A stretch of 64,000 nucleotides of DNA from Onchocerca lupi. Its lineage: Eukaryota > Nematoda > Chromadorea > Rhabditida > Onchocercidae. Of this stretch, positions 1 to 12,940 are shown in pieces. The DNA is taken from assembly GCA_028564675.1 (NCBI GenBank), contig JAOVVO010000019.1, positions 229,535-293,534 of the forward strand. The letters are read 5' to 3'. Position numbers and translations under genes: made by a program. The number at the start of each line of letters is the position of its first letter. The first letter of the stretch is position 1. The notes beneath the pieces are model-generated. The model saw nothing but the letters and a program-made list of their open reading frames with translations. It did no database searches and was not told the DNA's origin.

Positions 1-288
1 TAATTCCGAATGATGCATAAAGATAAACATATATATAAGCTTGGTACCAAAATGTATCATTTCTTTCAAACTGCAAAATTTTCCAAATTTTAGAAGAATG
101 AAATTGTGCATAAAATAAGACTAATTATTTTTTATTAATAGAAAGTAATGCTTCTTTCAATGTTTTGTCATTAAATTAATAACCTAGAAGTACGATCGAA
201 TACTAAGTAATGAATGATGAATGAGAAATTTCAAGATGAAATTTGTCGGATGGATTTCAAAAGGTAGAGAAATATATGGAAAACTTAC

Positions 289-944
289 AGTTTTCGTAAG
301 TAGGAAAACATTTGTTAATTTACCACCAATTAGACAAATCATCGGTTGACCTATACCAGTAAATATAGCTAATAAAGCGCTAACTGACAACATAAAGCGA
401 TCGCATGTTGTCGCAAATCGGAACTGAAGATGATAGTAAATTCAGTTTAGCTTATTTGATGCAGTCTTCAGAAAAATAATTTAAAACAACTGAATATAAT
501 TGTCCTAATTTTTACCAAAAATTTTGACCATAAATTTTTATGGTCAAAATTTTAAATAAATAAATCAAATACTAATTGGAAAAATGATAAATAAATCAAA
601 TACCAATTGGAAAAATGAAACCGGCTTTGCATCAAGTTTTTGTTTGGCGAAATCTCCCCTAAAAATAATTTGATCCGATATAAAAATATTAGTAAATTTT
701 TTTGATTTTGATTAAAATTGATAAAAGAATTGGACTGAAATTAATTACAACGATGGATAATTTTTTTATTTAAAAAATTTACAATTATAGTTGACTTTTC
801 AACAATTTCTTTGACTGATGAATTTTATTAGCATGCCATTTGTTACCTGCATAAAATGATACTGATAAATTTATCGATGGCACTTTGTTCATATTGCTCG
901 CTAGAATCATTCGCGAATTCTTTATCAGTTTTCAGCTCTGCCAT
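289..944 (-). CDS. P-glycoprotein (ABCB multidrug transporter), N-terminal exons only
   Basis: Three phase-consistent exons on the minus strand: 944-847 (start MAELKTDKEF, ends phase 2), 658-604 (ends KPVSFFQL, phase 0) and 423-289 (starts FRFATTCDR, ends LLTKT at a GTAAGT donor). Together they give 96 residues. The order 'FFQL-FRFATTCDR', followed by a hydrophobic segment with TGIGQPM and then GGKLTNVF, is the N-terminus and first membrane helix of full-length P-glycoproteins, ATP-driven efflux pumps of about 1250-1300 aa. Both transmembrane domains and both ATPase domains must lie beyond the left edge, so function is inferred from this N-terminus alone. A TTTTTTAG acceptor lies about 24 nt upstream of the ATG and could receive a spliced leader. 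Exon 2 ends at a weak donor (GTATTT) that is tandemly duplicated just downstream. No further exon is visible in 1-288. The paralogue number cannot be told. Confidence 0.82.
518..553. repeat. 16-bp perfect inverted repeat in P-glycoprotein intron 2
   Basis: The arms 518-533 and 538-553 are perfect reverse complements (AAAATTTTGACCATAA and its complement) with a 4-nt loop. The hairpin lies inside the intron between exons 2 and 3 of the P-glycoprotein gene, about 50 nt from the exon 2 donor. Confidence 0.85.
561..622. repeat. 31-bp tandem duplication covering a 5' splice site
   Basis: The unit starting taaatcaaatac at 561 recurs at 592. On the gene (minus) strand each unit carries the end of exon 2 plus the GTATTT donor. 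The outer copy (592 onward) is the one used in the model; the inner copy reproduces the donor with one base change before the GT and makes a decoy or alternative 5' splice site. Confidence 0.75.
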
Positions 945-3900
945 CCTTTTAAATTTTTATTTATTTACTAAAAAATTATGTAAATGATAAATGTTAGTTT
1001 GAGAGATAAACTGAAATGTTTATCAAAAATTTCTGCATGAAAGAATGAAAGATAACGTATCTGTTAATTATAAATACAGTTAGTGATTTGAAAATTTAAT
1101 TAATTCCGAATAAATCAGTCCAGTTGAACAATGATTTCTTGACGACATACTTTTTTCTTAATTTCAATTTTTTTTTAAACTACACGACTATCTGTGGAAT
1201 ATTTTATGAAAATTTAAAAGCAAACAACCAAATAAATTTAGAACGATCTCAATAGTGCTGTAAGGCACATTGTAATCGTGGAATGAGCAAGGTTGAAATA
1301 TATGTTAAACGATAAGGAAATAATCATGAATAGAAAGTTCAATAAGTGATTGGTATTTGGAAAACAGTATTATTGCAAACGCCTGATGTTTGCACAGATC
1401 ACCCGAATTGATTCAATTCAAGAATTGGAGCTTATTGCAGGAATTAATTTAATTATTAATGAAAATTTTGCAAAAATATTGGTTATCATGCACAGAATGA
1501 GACGAATTGACAGAATGTGACATTGATCAAATTTCACCGAAGGAGAAATAAGAAATTGACAATAATTTGTAAACTTCATACACTCTGCATCATATGCAAA
1601 AGATCGATTTTCTGGCGATTATATTAGTGGCAATTAATAAATTCTCGCATCATGATAATGCTAATGATAGAGATTATGGGTCTATTAATTTCTGAGGTTC
1701 GTGTAATATGATAATACAAAGATTCTGAATCTGTAAAGTCATGAGGATATGCAATCTTTTTCATGAGTAGATTTAGGATTCAATGAAAGAGTTGCTTTCG
1801 AAAATTCATCATAAAAAGCAGATATTGATTAATCTGATAGATTTGCCATTAAATTAAAAGCCACAGAGAAAAAGAATGCAATATTGGACGAATGAAAGAA
1901 AGGTTCAAAGTTGAGCAGAAATCTGATAGATAAAAATTTCTTCTAGCATTATAAATAATAGCTGAATGATGTATAAAATAAATTGAGCATATAAGAAAAT
2001 AGCGATTTTTTTTTTTTTTTTCATCCACTTCGCAAATTTCAGGAAAATTTTTCAAATAAATAGAAATTTTGGCTAATATTGATTTTATCTGTTGCTAATA
2101 AATTTCACAAATAAACGGACAGGCAAAAAAAATTTTTTTTATGGTAGGTAAAAATGTCATCCTGAAAAGACAAAAATTTGAAAATTTTAAGAGACGAAAG
2201 TTTTAGATTTGTTACTTATAGCATTTGCCACGAGTCTGCATGCATCCATAATTTGATGTCAATCATTAATGCGTTTTTTATAATATTTGTTACATCAATA
2301 TATTGATTTTTAATTAGTTTAGTGAAAAGCCGAAATTGACATTTTCCGGTATTACTTGATTGATATTCAAGCAAAATAAATAACATAAGGAGTTTGAAAA
2401 TAAATGATGAATTTAAAATGGGAATCTAATAAAACTTAAAATAATGAATTTGAAAAGCGAATTGATTACTTATGCAAAATACGAAATAGTAAAGTATATA
2501 ATACAATATAATTTACGACGCATAATGATTTTCAAATGAATTAACAATTATTCGTGTGTCGTTCAGGAATGTTTTATCAGCTGATGTATAATAAAAGCAC
2601 TATTTTTACAACATGTATTCAACATTAAACTTTCCGAATAGTGTAATATATCGATTGAATATTAATGAAATGAATTGATTACAGTGATGACAAGAACTAT
2701 TTGACAATTCATGAATTTCGAGAATTAATGCAATATCGTTTCATTCACATAAGATTATTCGTATAAAAGTGTCACAGATTCATATTTCTTCTAGTTTTTT
2801 TTTCTTTTTTATCTAATGTTCAGAGCATTTGGAATATTCGCATTACTTCTGAAATAAGCTAAGGAATAAATTTTAAGGTTAAATATTATTGATTCTAAAA
2901 ATTGCTCCATGTCAAAAATATATTGCAAACTGAAATATTGAAATATCGAATAGGGAAGGACAAGTTTGCTAACAAATCTCTTAAGAAATGAAATTCAACT
3001 CTATCATTTGATTTTCTGCATATTTTAAAAATACAGAAAGAAATTTAGTTATGATTTTCTGCACTTTTTATAACTTTCTCTAAGCTCAAATCCGGTTTTC
3101 ATTTACTTTATACTTTTTCTAATTTTTGAGCTAAAGAAACGATCATTACGGTATCATCGATGAAGTATCAAATAACAAAATAAATTGAACGATAAAGAAA
3201 TGTATCTTAGAAATGAATCGCTATCCTGTTCTATAATTGCAGGTAAATTATATTAAGAAAATAAGGTATTACTCTGAGCTAATTTTAACCAGTTTTATAT
3301 AAATATATATATATCTCTTATACCTAAAGATGTTGTTGATAAAATCAGGCAATTGAAACATGGTGATTAGTTGATAACAGTTGTATTTGTTATTTAACTC
3401 AGTTCGATAAGGATAATGTCTGATTTTAAGAACTTTATTTTTGCAATGTTTTTGATGTAATAATTGGAAGCACGAACCCTTAAAAAATAATATCAAAATC
3501 TTTCATACAATATTCTGGCAACAAAACTGAACTAAAAGAAAACATTACTCAAAATTGACCTTCGTGTCTTTTTTTTTCTTTTGACAAGAAAAAATATGAG
3601 AAATGCTTTATTTCATATTTTACTCAGATCACATTACTATTCCATTGTATTCTTTCTATTCAACTGGTTATTTCGCTTTCTACAAAATATTTGAAAACTT
3701 TTTGGAAGAATAGAAACGATAGGTTGCGTCAACATTGAACAAATTGACATTAAAAAAAAAAAGAAAATATTGCAGTGGCGCATAAAAACAATCTTAGAGA
3801 TGCTCGTGATATCGTAATGTGACAGGAAAAAAATAATTCATTTCGCATGAATAATTTATTTCGTATATAATTAAACGATCTAATTGTTTATGAATTCATA

Positions 3901-6031
3901 AGGAATAATTTATTGAAGCAATTTTAATCAAATCATCTCTCCTATTTCCAAAGGTTTAACGATTATTTTACTTTTTATGATGATATTTGTGAATATGATG
4001 AACTAAATATTGTTCTATGATAGGAAAGCAAAAAAGGAAGTTGAAGAAAAGAAACTTAAGTGTTCTTTCTTTGTTCTTTGTGCAAATTTCCGATCACGAT
4101 AAGGTGTATAAGTAATAGTATTATACTTATACTTACATAGATTTAATTTATGATAAAAGCCGATTAAAATCATTGATTCATAAGCTGTTAATATGCAGTA
4201 GAAATGAAACTTTCGTAAAAATCTGAGCGGAATCAATAATTTGCATGTTTTAGCACTTAAATTGAAATATTGCATCTAATTGAAATTTTAAGCTGATGGA
4301 AATATACAAACACAAAATTGCTCATTTTTATTCTCAAACAGCAGAAAAAAAACCAAATTAATCATGATTAATTTCACTGTTTATTCTTTTAGTCTTATCA
4401 AACATATTAGCAATGTGTTGTTGGAAAAGTCGATTTTTTAAAATAAGCGCTGAAATGTATGAGGCTTTTTCAGCAACACTAATTATCGAATTATTAAAAT
4501 ATTAATTTATATATCTTTCGATTATAAATATGCTAATGTTGCGGTCTGATCATTTGATGAATGGCTGCACAGAATTGGTGAGATTTGTCTTATCAAATAA
4601 AGACGCATATTTTTGACGAAAATACCGATTTTTCTCGAGCTTATTTTTTAATAAATAATAAAACAGAACGAGTTTTCATAATTAGAACCCTATCATAAAA
4701 AATAATCATTGACGAGCTCCGTAATTCATTTTATGTTGATAATCTTTTCCAAGAACCAGTTTTTTTCTGCACATTTTTTCTGAATTAATTTTCTTCAACT
4801 TGTCAAAGTTCATTTAGGGAATATTTTTCGAATTAAATCCATTCTTCGAGATTGCAATAGTCTGAATTAGTCATAGCTGCAGAAATTTACTAATTAGTAA
4901 ATGAAAATTATAAAAGATTCAACGTTCCAATCACATTCAATTTCATCTTGAAATTCCAAAAAAATTTTCTTTCGTATGAATCAATCCCTTCATAAAAGTC
5001 AAAGTTTACTTCGGTTGTTTTTCTTCTATGAAACAAATTTTTGTGACAATAAATTAGAAGACAGTATCAATAGAATGAATCAATGTACACGCTAAAATAT
5101 TTTATATTTTTAATATAATTCATTTGGACGTATCGATTTCGCACTATAAAAATTGAATCACACAGATTGACAATGCAAACAACAGCAGTTGTATATTTAT
5201 TATTGAATTTCATGTAGGAAAAAATAGGGAATGATTTACGAATTTGATTGATATCATTCAAGGGAATTTTTCATATTTCTTCTCTTCAATTTGGACATTT
5301 CTCTTTCTAATAATCTTTTGTAGCTCTTTATGGCATACATTTAGATTTCGAAACTGATTAAGCTTCTTGAACTCTAACAAGATAAGGCAGCCATATTAAT
5401 TTGATAGAAGAGATAAATGATTCTTTATTAAATCGAAAAAAGAAAAAAAAGCCGAAGTTTAACGGTTGAAACGATTACTGAATCTTTAACAAAAATTGAT
5501 TAAACTGTGAAGCAAAGAAAGTTTTAACTGAAATGCAAGGACTTGTCCATTCTATATCTAAAACAATATCAATCTATTGTTAAGTGTGATTAACAGTGAT
5601 ATATTATTTCGTAAATGATGTAAAACTGATAACTTGAATGCATTCCATAGCGTTTTTTTGGCATGAATAAAACAAATAAATCATTTACTTGATACTATTT
5701 AAAATGCAAAGAGACGAAAAATGAAATATATTTTAAAATTCTGTTTTTTTTTCTCAAATTTTTGCTATGCTCAGAAATTGAATAATTGCAACATTTTTCT
5801 TTCAGCTGAAAAGTATATCAATTTAAACGCAAAAATTAAATGGAATGTGCTATTCCGTTAATGGTATTGGTCAAAATTTAGCAAGTATATTATTAGTAAA
5901 AGCCAGTCGTTGCTCAATAAACTAAAGATAAAGATCGTGAAGATATCTAATATTAACCATCGACAAACTTAATGACTATGTAAATTTATTTTGCAAAAAT
6001 ATGGACAGTCTATCAATGATAAAATTTAAAT
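945..6031. other. Intergenic region between the P-glycoprotein start and the transporter 3' end
   Basis: Five kilobases of AT-rich sequence between two minus-strand genes. It should hold the P-glycoprotein promoter and the transporter 3' UTR. The open frames here are short, low in complexity, and resemble no family I know. No tRNA or other RNA gene was seen. The only clear signal is a polyadenylation hexamer near 5985 belonging to the transporter. Confidence 0.6.
5985..5990 (-). terminator. Polyadenylation signal of the amino-acid transporter gene
   Basis: AATAAA on the minus strand, about 42 nt past the transporter stop codon at 6032, a normal nematode spacing. Confidence 0.5.
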
Positions 6032-9000
6032 TCAAAAAAATAAAAATAGAGCATACGATGGGAGATTGCATTCATAATTGAATCTCGAAATATTCATATA
6101 TTTTCCACAGCAATTTAACACACTAGCATCCAGTTTTGTTCTATTCTTTTTGGCAAGAAGTGGAAGAATGTAACATGGTGGAATAAACTGAACACCTAAT
6201 ACTTCTTTAACAGACATTACAGTAGCAATCAAGGAGCAAATTATTGTTATAACTGCAATATTGAACATATTTATTAATTGGAAATTTAATTTGAATGAAT
6301 TCAAACTAAAATGACGAACGATTGCTTTTTTAATAAATTAATTTTTTTTTCTTTCTAGAGTCTTCATAAAAATTTTTATGCTAAATATTTGTAGAGATTA
6401 TAAAAAAGAAAATGATTTTTTTCATAACACAATTAATGTGTGTTCGATATATTCATGTATATGGATTTTTTATTTTTTTTTCTTAAGAAATTATTCTGCT
6501 TGAACATACCATTTATGACTACTAAAGCTGAAAGTAGAACTTTCGGTGTTTTTCGCAGTACTCTGAAATTTTGCAAGCGATTAACAACTAGAATTTGTTA
6601 TTTATTCTGCAGATATTTTTATTGAAATAATAAAATACAGATCAAAGTTTATCAATGGCTAAATTAATATCATTTATTTTATCCTAATAGCAAACAAAAA
6701 TTCATATCGATATATTGTGCCAAAAGAAAATTCATAACTTACTCGAGAAAAGTTGGCTTAATCCACGTGTCTTTATCTTTATCATAAGTAGCAGCTTTAA
6801 TATAAATATTATACAAAGTCGGCAAAACAACGCATGTACAGGGTACTGTGGTACTCCCGAATAGATTCATAACAGCACCAAAATTCGGAAGCGAAAGAGA
6901 GACAAATAGTGCTGCGAGCAACAAACCTGTACGGACTATCACTCGCTTGAAGCAAAATTCTATAATGAATCAAATTTAAATTAAAAGACAAAAGATAAGC
7001 TATTCTTGTCAGCACTGCCTTAACTAGATCACTCCTGTAATATAATTTTCGTTCAAATGCAGAAGTTGTGAAATGTTAGATGGTATCGGAAAAGACCGAA
7101 ATAATTTAGCATAAATGTATTCAACTAAGCAAAATATTGCATTGTAAAAATATTTCCCACATCATTCATCACTCAAGATGAACATAAATGAATTTTACCA
7201 TACCTAATGTAATTCTCATCTTTGTCTGCGACTACCAAGCTTTATCTTCAACAGTAAATGCCGGGAACTAATCCACATGCAAATGTTTCTGATCTTAACC
7301 GAGCTTATATAAAATGATGGGAATATGGTGAAAAAACGTTCACTACAAAAACTGCTATCAGTTGGAGAAAATGAATTTTTAACTTCGAATTGATTTGGCC
7401 AACGCGGTGAGCTGTTCTCCTCCATTTCTCATCTAACATTTATTCATTCTATCAATCTCTCAAAAAATATCCCTACTATTCTCTCAACAAATATCGCGGC
7501 TATCAATAAGAAGAAAATTCTATATTCGAATGGTCGAGCGATATTATCAATTTAATCATTCTCCATCAAAGGAATAATTCTTTCAATAATTATTTCCTGT
7601 AACAATTAACAAAGAAAAATATTTGTCATGACAGATGGTACTTTTCCATTGAAATGGTAATAGAGATGATCTAGAGGTGTCCTTAATTTTAGCAAATTTC
7701 AGTAGATTTTAAATGAAATTATTTAGAAAAAATAATTCAACTATTTGGAACATCGAAAGTATCTTCCAACTGCAGATTGATCGGATTAACGGTAATAATG
7801 ATGGCAAGAATGCAATGTATCGCTATGGATAAATCAGCGACGTAACGAATCCAAATTATTTGCAATGAATTGATCACCGAATCAGCCATGCTGTTACCGT
7901 ACACAAGAAATGAATATGCAGATAAAGGCATGTAAAGTAATGCCACAACTAAAATTAAGACATTTTTAAATTTCAGCCTGGATAATATTTCGATAACCAA
8001 TGAAGGCATTTTTTTGAAATCTTGGCAGTGGAAATACCAAAAAACACAAATATTGTAGTTATGACTATAAGTTTATGCATTATTTTCTATCAGTAAACAT
8101 TGCACAAGAATTATGCACTTTCCAATTCTTCCATTTTTTTAATTTTTGTGAAAAAAAGACTTTTGTTAAACAATTTAAAAAGAAAACTATTAAACAATGC
8201 TAACAAATGAATCCGACGAATACTGATTTTTTGAATTCTGCGGGATTACGCATATCATTTTGCACAGTTGGAAAAACTTGATGTCCGTTGAAGGCAAATA
8301 GGAAAATGCCCAAACTGAGAATAGCATCGATTGAAATACTTGGATAATAAGCCTCATGATAGCAGTCTTTAAAATCTAGACTGATACCAACGATTATCAT
8401 AACAATTGCTATAACGGTGCAAAGAACAGCAATAAGAACTGCCCACCTGAAGATGAATTATTTGTTCTGCAACAGTGAATAATGGTTGAAATTACTGCTT
8501 AACTAGAAGGAAAATGTGAATTGCAAGATTAAAATGAAGTTAAAAGATTGTTTTTTGCTTAAAAATCTTGTACAAAACTCTCTATGTTTAATTAATCCAA
8601 AAAAAGATCAATGCAATAATTTAGTGAATTGAAGAATGTATGATTGAATGACATGGCGAAATATGAGAAGTGATTGGAAATAACTTGCCAGTAATCAGCC
8701 GGTGATTTAAGAAATGTAACAGGTAATATAGCTATGGAGACAATAATGAGAAGCCAGCAAAAATTGAAATTCACATCGAATTTAGCCATAAAATTTTGGA
8801 ATATCTTCGAAGAAAGAAGTATGTAAACTACAGTGGCACCAAATAAAGTTGAATAGACAGTCACCTTAGTGAGAATTCTAAATAAAGAAACGTGTGTAGT
8901 GGTTTAAAAAAAATCAAATAAATAACTGAAATGTTTATTTTTTATTTTTCTTCGAATAACTGAAAACAATTTCTTAGATATTCTGCAAAATTTTTGGAAC

Positions 9001-10551
9001 AGGAAAAAATTCCGAGCAACCAAACACGAAATTTTGAAATGATAAAAAAATTAATCGAAAAAAAGTTAAGACAAACTCCGATTCCTTGCTCATGCTTCTT
9101 CGAGCCATCTCTGAAAACGGTTTCCGACAATGCTCACGATATTCCGGCCATCGTTCACGCATAATTTCCCAGGTATCAGCAAGTAGCCAACCGGTTATAA
9201 CAAAAATTATACAAATAATTAGCATAAACAGTATGCCTAATATGAATCCTGCAATAAAAAATGTAAAATCTTGATCTTGAAAGAGATTGAATATTTAGAG
9301 ATCTATCGAATGACTACAAATCTTTGAGCAATGTATTGATTCTCCAGATATCAGCTATCTTTTTTGCCTATTTAGCGGAATGGAAGTATTAGATCTAGCA
9401 ATGTTGCATACTTTCGAAGGTCTAGAAAAATTCTGGAACAATTATTAACAAAGTATTTCCAAAGAAGAAATATTCGCTCCTTTTTTCAAATATTTTTAAA
9501 ACTTGCAATAGACCTGCAGAAAAAAATTGAAAAAAAAACTTAGATAATTAGCAGATTTTTTGATTTTCCGAAATATATTCGAGATAGTCATTAGAGCAAA
9601 ATTTCAAAAATTTTTGATTTTGTTGAAACAAAAATTAACAAAACCTGTTTGTATGAATGCGACAGGCATGGCAACAACACCACCGCCGACTAAATCACCT
9701 AGAATGAACATCGAAGCCAGGAACCAATTAATTCCTTTCCTTTGTTCGTTTGAATTATCCCCAAATTCGATCTTGAAATTTTCTGCTAGTTTTTTTTTTT
9801 GTTTTTTTTTTTCAGTTTCTGCCTTTGGAAAGTTGTGAGATTGAACTTTTTACAAATTTGATTTTTCGACAACAAGCTTTTCAATATGTAACCAAAGGTA
9901 TTACTATTCAATTTGAGAGAAAAGATCTCATAAATTGATCTATCAGATTAAGAGAATGTATCGATAATTAGATGAAAAAATTTTTTATTATACTTATGAG
10001 GAGCAGCCAAATATTCCAATAGAACGTAATCTTTCAACAGAATTTGTTACATGACGAGCTTTTAATGGATTAACAAGAGAGGATGGAAAATATTCAAAAT
10101 TGATGGTAGTTTATTATTAGGTTCTTAACATGTTTATTATCAGAAACAGGAAATGAAGGCTTTTAGATACTGCATTATATATGCTTGTCGGATAATATTA
10201 GTGCTAAATATTTTTGAAAAAAGCTTCATAAACCTTCCTGCTTGGTGTTTTTTCAGTGGAATCTTCAGTCCCGATTAGCTGAGACTGAAAATTTGCCAAT
10301 TATATATTGCAATTTTTATAGAGCAAAATATAAAAAATCAGTTAACACCAATAACATTGAATGCTAATTTAGCTCAATATAGCACTTAAAAATGTATAAA
10401 TTTTGCTGAATTTCATTAAATTATCAACACAATGCTAGAAAGTGAGTTTCCTTTAAACATTTAATCAACAAACCTTCTTATCATCACTGGGTACGGTTGT
10501 CATTGGTACCTCATCTTCTGATATATAACCAGTACTTACTGTTCCATTCAT
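6032..10551 (-). CDS. AAAP/SLC36-like transmembrane amino-acid transporter
   Basis: Ten minus-strand exons keep phase throughout: 10551-10474, 10284-10234, 9822-9645, 9248-9077, 8877-8689, 8446-8205, 7948-7742, 6959-6743, 6562-6510, 6252-6032. They encode about 535 aa. An acidic cytosolic N-terminus precedes the first helix, with the signature GDLVGGGVVAMP. Further family blocks are GWLLADTWEIMRERWPEYRE, STLFGATVVYILL, FAFNGHQVFP (residues near 285-295), LVYGNS and PPCYI near the end, with about 11 membrane segments. The family are proton- or sodium-coupled amino-acid carriers of plasma membrane or lysosome; the substrate cannot be read from sequence. An ACTTTTTTAG acceptor 10 nt upstream of the ATG suggests SL trans-splicing. 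Intron 5 uses a GC donor. The start of exon 3 is uncertain: its coding sequence opens with a Lys/Gln-rich run next to a weak acceptor. The C. elegans orthologue is not resolved. Confidence 0.88.
8683..8688 (-). other. Non-canonical GC 5' splice site (transporter intron 5)
   Basis: Only a GC donor (TG|GCAAGT) joins exon 5 (ending ADY plus TG) to exon 6 (G then WAVLIAV) in frame and rebuilds the conserved Y-W-W helix. The nearby GT (CAA|GTTATT) gives the wrong phase. GCAAGT is the usual form of minor GC-AG introns. Confidence 0.75.
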
Positions 10552-10560
10552 TATGTAATT

Positions 10561-10562
10561 CT
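10561..10562 (-). other. Probable trans-splice acceptor of the transporter
   Basis: ACTTTTTTAG on the minus strand ends 10 nt before the ATG. There is no matching upstream coding exon, which fits addition of a spliced leader. Confidence 0.45.
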
Positions 10563-10576
10563 AAAAAAGTTCTAGA

Positions 10577-10599
10577 AGTACTGTATAATACACAGTACT
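10577..10599. promoter_or_regulatory. Palindrome upstream of the transporter start
   Basis: AGTACTGT (10577-10584) and ACAGTACT (10592-10599) are inverted 8-mers separated by 7 nt. A third half-site, ACAGTAC, follows at 10602. The cluster sits 25-60 nt upstream of the start codon and could be a dimer-binding site; this is inferred from symmetry and position only. Confidence 0.3.
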
Positions 10600-12700
10600 C
10601 TACAGTACCCCGTATATCGATACCAAAATCTGTCTTTTGTTTGCAATATTCACTGCATACAAATGAAGGAGAAAAAATGAAGTAAACAAATTTGAAATAT
10701 TAACCGAAGAGATATTTTAGCTTTTTTCCTCTTACGAAATAATTCATATAAAATTGCTTCAAGCGTTCACTTTCCAAAATGGTCAAAATTTCTAATTTTG
10801 TCAAAAAGAATTAAAAAGCGATAATAAATAAAAAATCTTAATCCTGAAGGAATTGAACTGATAATAAATCACGCATCCGAAAAATTTACAGGTATTTTGT
10901 TATATTTTTCGACTTCGGATTTCAAACATCTATATAGATTCTTTTTCCCGAAAGTTTGACATTCTTTTTTTTATTTAAGTGATAGGAAGTTCTCACAATA
11001 TTCAGAGAAATCGGAAAACTCAAAATTTCTAAGACGTACAATTTGAAGAAGTAATGGAGACATTCAAAAAGTAATACATTTCTGAAGTTTCCCGGAAAAT
11101 CTGATTTTTTTTTTGACAATTACAAAGGAATTGTATTCAATAGCTCGTTGTAATTTTTTGTGAAAACGTTTTTTGCAAACTGCTGTTAGTAATTATTGTT
11201 TACTGCAATCAATTGCAATTACTGTAAAAACAAAGTACTGTTCGAACTCTGAAACTTAAATTAGGCTATCCTGCAGATCTGGCATCGATAATAGTATAAA
11301 TTTTATTTGCCAAGAAAAAAAACATGCACAATCACAGTTTTAAAAAAATGGTTGAAATATCTTTAAAAAAAAAAGACTTGCAAAATTTAAAAACTTATAG
11401 TGTAGAAGAAAAAAAGATTTCAGTCTTTAATATTAAGTCTACCAATAATTTTAATGATGAATGGAAATTCAAATACATATTAATTTTCAATTGTTACATA
11501 AATTTTTCATTTTATTTGATCAATTGTTATTAATCTCTGAAAAGTGACGAATTTTTCTCAGTAAAGTTATGGAAAGTCTGCGATGAAATTTGCAGAATTT
11601 TCACCGATTTTCGTTGACGAACACAACTTCAAAAAGAGCAAGTCAAACTTGTTCGTTCTAACAAGCGACCGATTTTAAAGTAACACTGAAGATAAATTGT
11701 CACTTTTTCATTAAAATGATTTATATATCAATCAGAAGTCCAAGCTCTTTCTTACAATTATCCTTAAATAAACATATTTCTATGTTTCAATAAATGCTTC
11801 GATTGATACATTGATATATCCACTGATTATAATTCGAAAAGTTATATGATGTGATAATAAGTAATGCGATTCAGATTGCTTGTATAAAAACAAACTGTGC
11901 GGCTGGTTGTTTCGAAATGTCTGATAAAATCTTTTGAATTCTTAAAATCGAAAAGTTTTTCTCCATTGTTTCTTTTCTTTCACTATTATTACAAAACTTC
12001 AGAATTTTGGCGATTACTAACTCGCTTACAGTTCGTAAAGTAATTGAATGAATTGATTAAATGAAAAACATTGAAGATTCTGATATTAAAACTTATATTA
12101 ATTAATTTTATACGATTTTAATTGATATTTCGATCGAAGTGACAACGAAATTGGTAGTGGGACGGATAGAAGGTGATCGTGAAATTTTATACTTTTATAA
12201 TTATCTTTTAAGATAATGCAGAAACAACTGTAAATTTATAAAAGTATAATGTTTAACAATTAACTCCTAAATTTTTTAAAAATAATTATTGCGGAACTCC
12301 TTTTCATAAGTCCATACTGCAATGAGTTAATTATTTATGTATGTATATACATATATATTTTCATAATTTTGTAGAAGCTTCTTACTGTAGGTTGGCCCAG
12401 AGAATAGGTTATTTCCACAAGAATTAATTATTTGAATCGAACAGATCCATCAGCGACTGTGTATGTATCGATGAAACTCTAACATCTGTTGAAATGTCAC
12501 CAGATTTTAAAATAAATATCTTTATTCTACTATTATTATTTCTAATAATAGTGTCGGAAAACCGATGTAATCTATATATATATATATAAATGCTATTTGT
12601 TACTCCGAATAGATCTCTGGAAGTTCTCTATCGATTCTTTTCAAATTTTGAAACAACCTGTGTTCCAATAGGGTAACATTTTTATATAGACTACTTTTTT

Positions 12701-12775
12701 TCACGTGTCACGGGCGTGACAGCTAAAAGTAAGCGACGGGGCGAAGTTTATTGGCTCCGCCTCCCTTTTTTTTTC
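12701..12775. promoter_or_regulatory. GC-rich promoter-like island
   Basis: In AT-rich surroundings this patch has an E-box CACGTG (12702-12707), an overlapping palindrome TGTCACGGGCGTGACA (12706-12721), an inverted CCAAT box (ATTGG at 12750-12754) and an adjoining CCGCCTCCC. No coding gene follows within reach on either strand that I could support, so the target is unknown. Confidence 0.35.
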
Positions 12776-12814
12776 CATTCTTCTTCTTCCTCCCATTCTT
12801 TCTCTTTTTCCTTA

Positions 12815-12940
12815 ATAATAATAATAATAATAATAGTAGTAATAATAATAGTTAATAATAAAAATAGTAATAATAATAATATTGACAATAATAGTAATAA
12901 TAATAATAAACGCTAATAATAATCTATATAAATAAAAACG
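12815..12940. repeat. AAT/TAA trinucleotide microsatellite
   Basis: An imperfect run of ATA/AAT triplets with occasional G and C interruptions, following a pyrimidine-rich tract. It makes a spurious open frame of poly-Ile and poly-Asn. Confidence 0.9.

Noticed and set aside
7216..7425. 69-codon minus-strand frame inside the transporter gene
   Set aside because: It lies in the intron between exons 7 and 8, which join directly in phase without it.
12716..12916. Open frame with poly-Ile and poly-Asn on the plus strand
   Set aside because: It is translated AAT microsatellite and pyrimidine tract, with no splice context.
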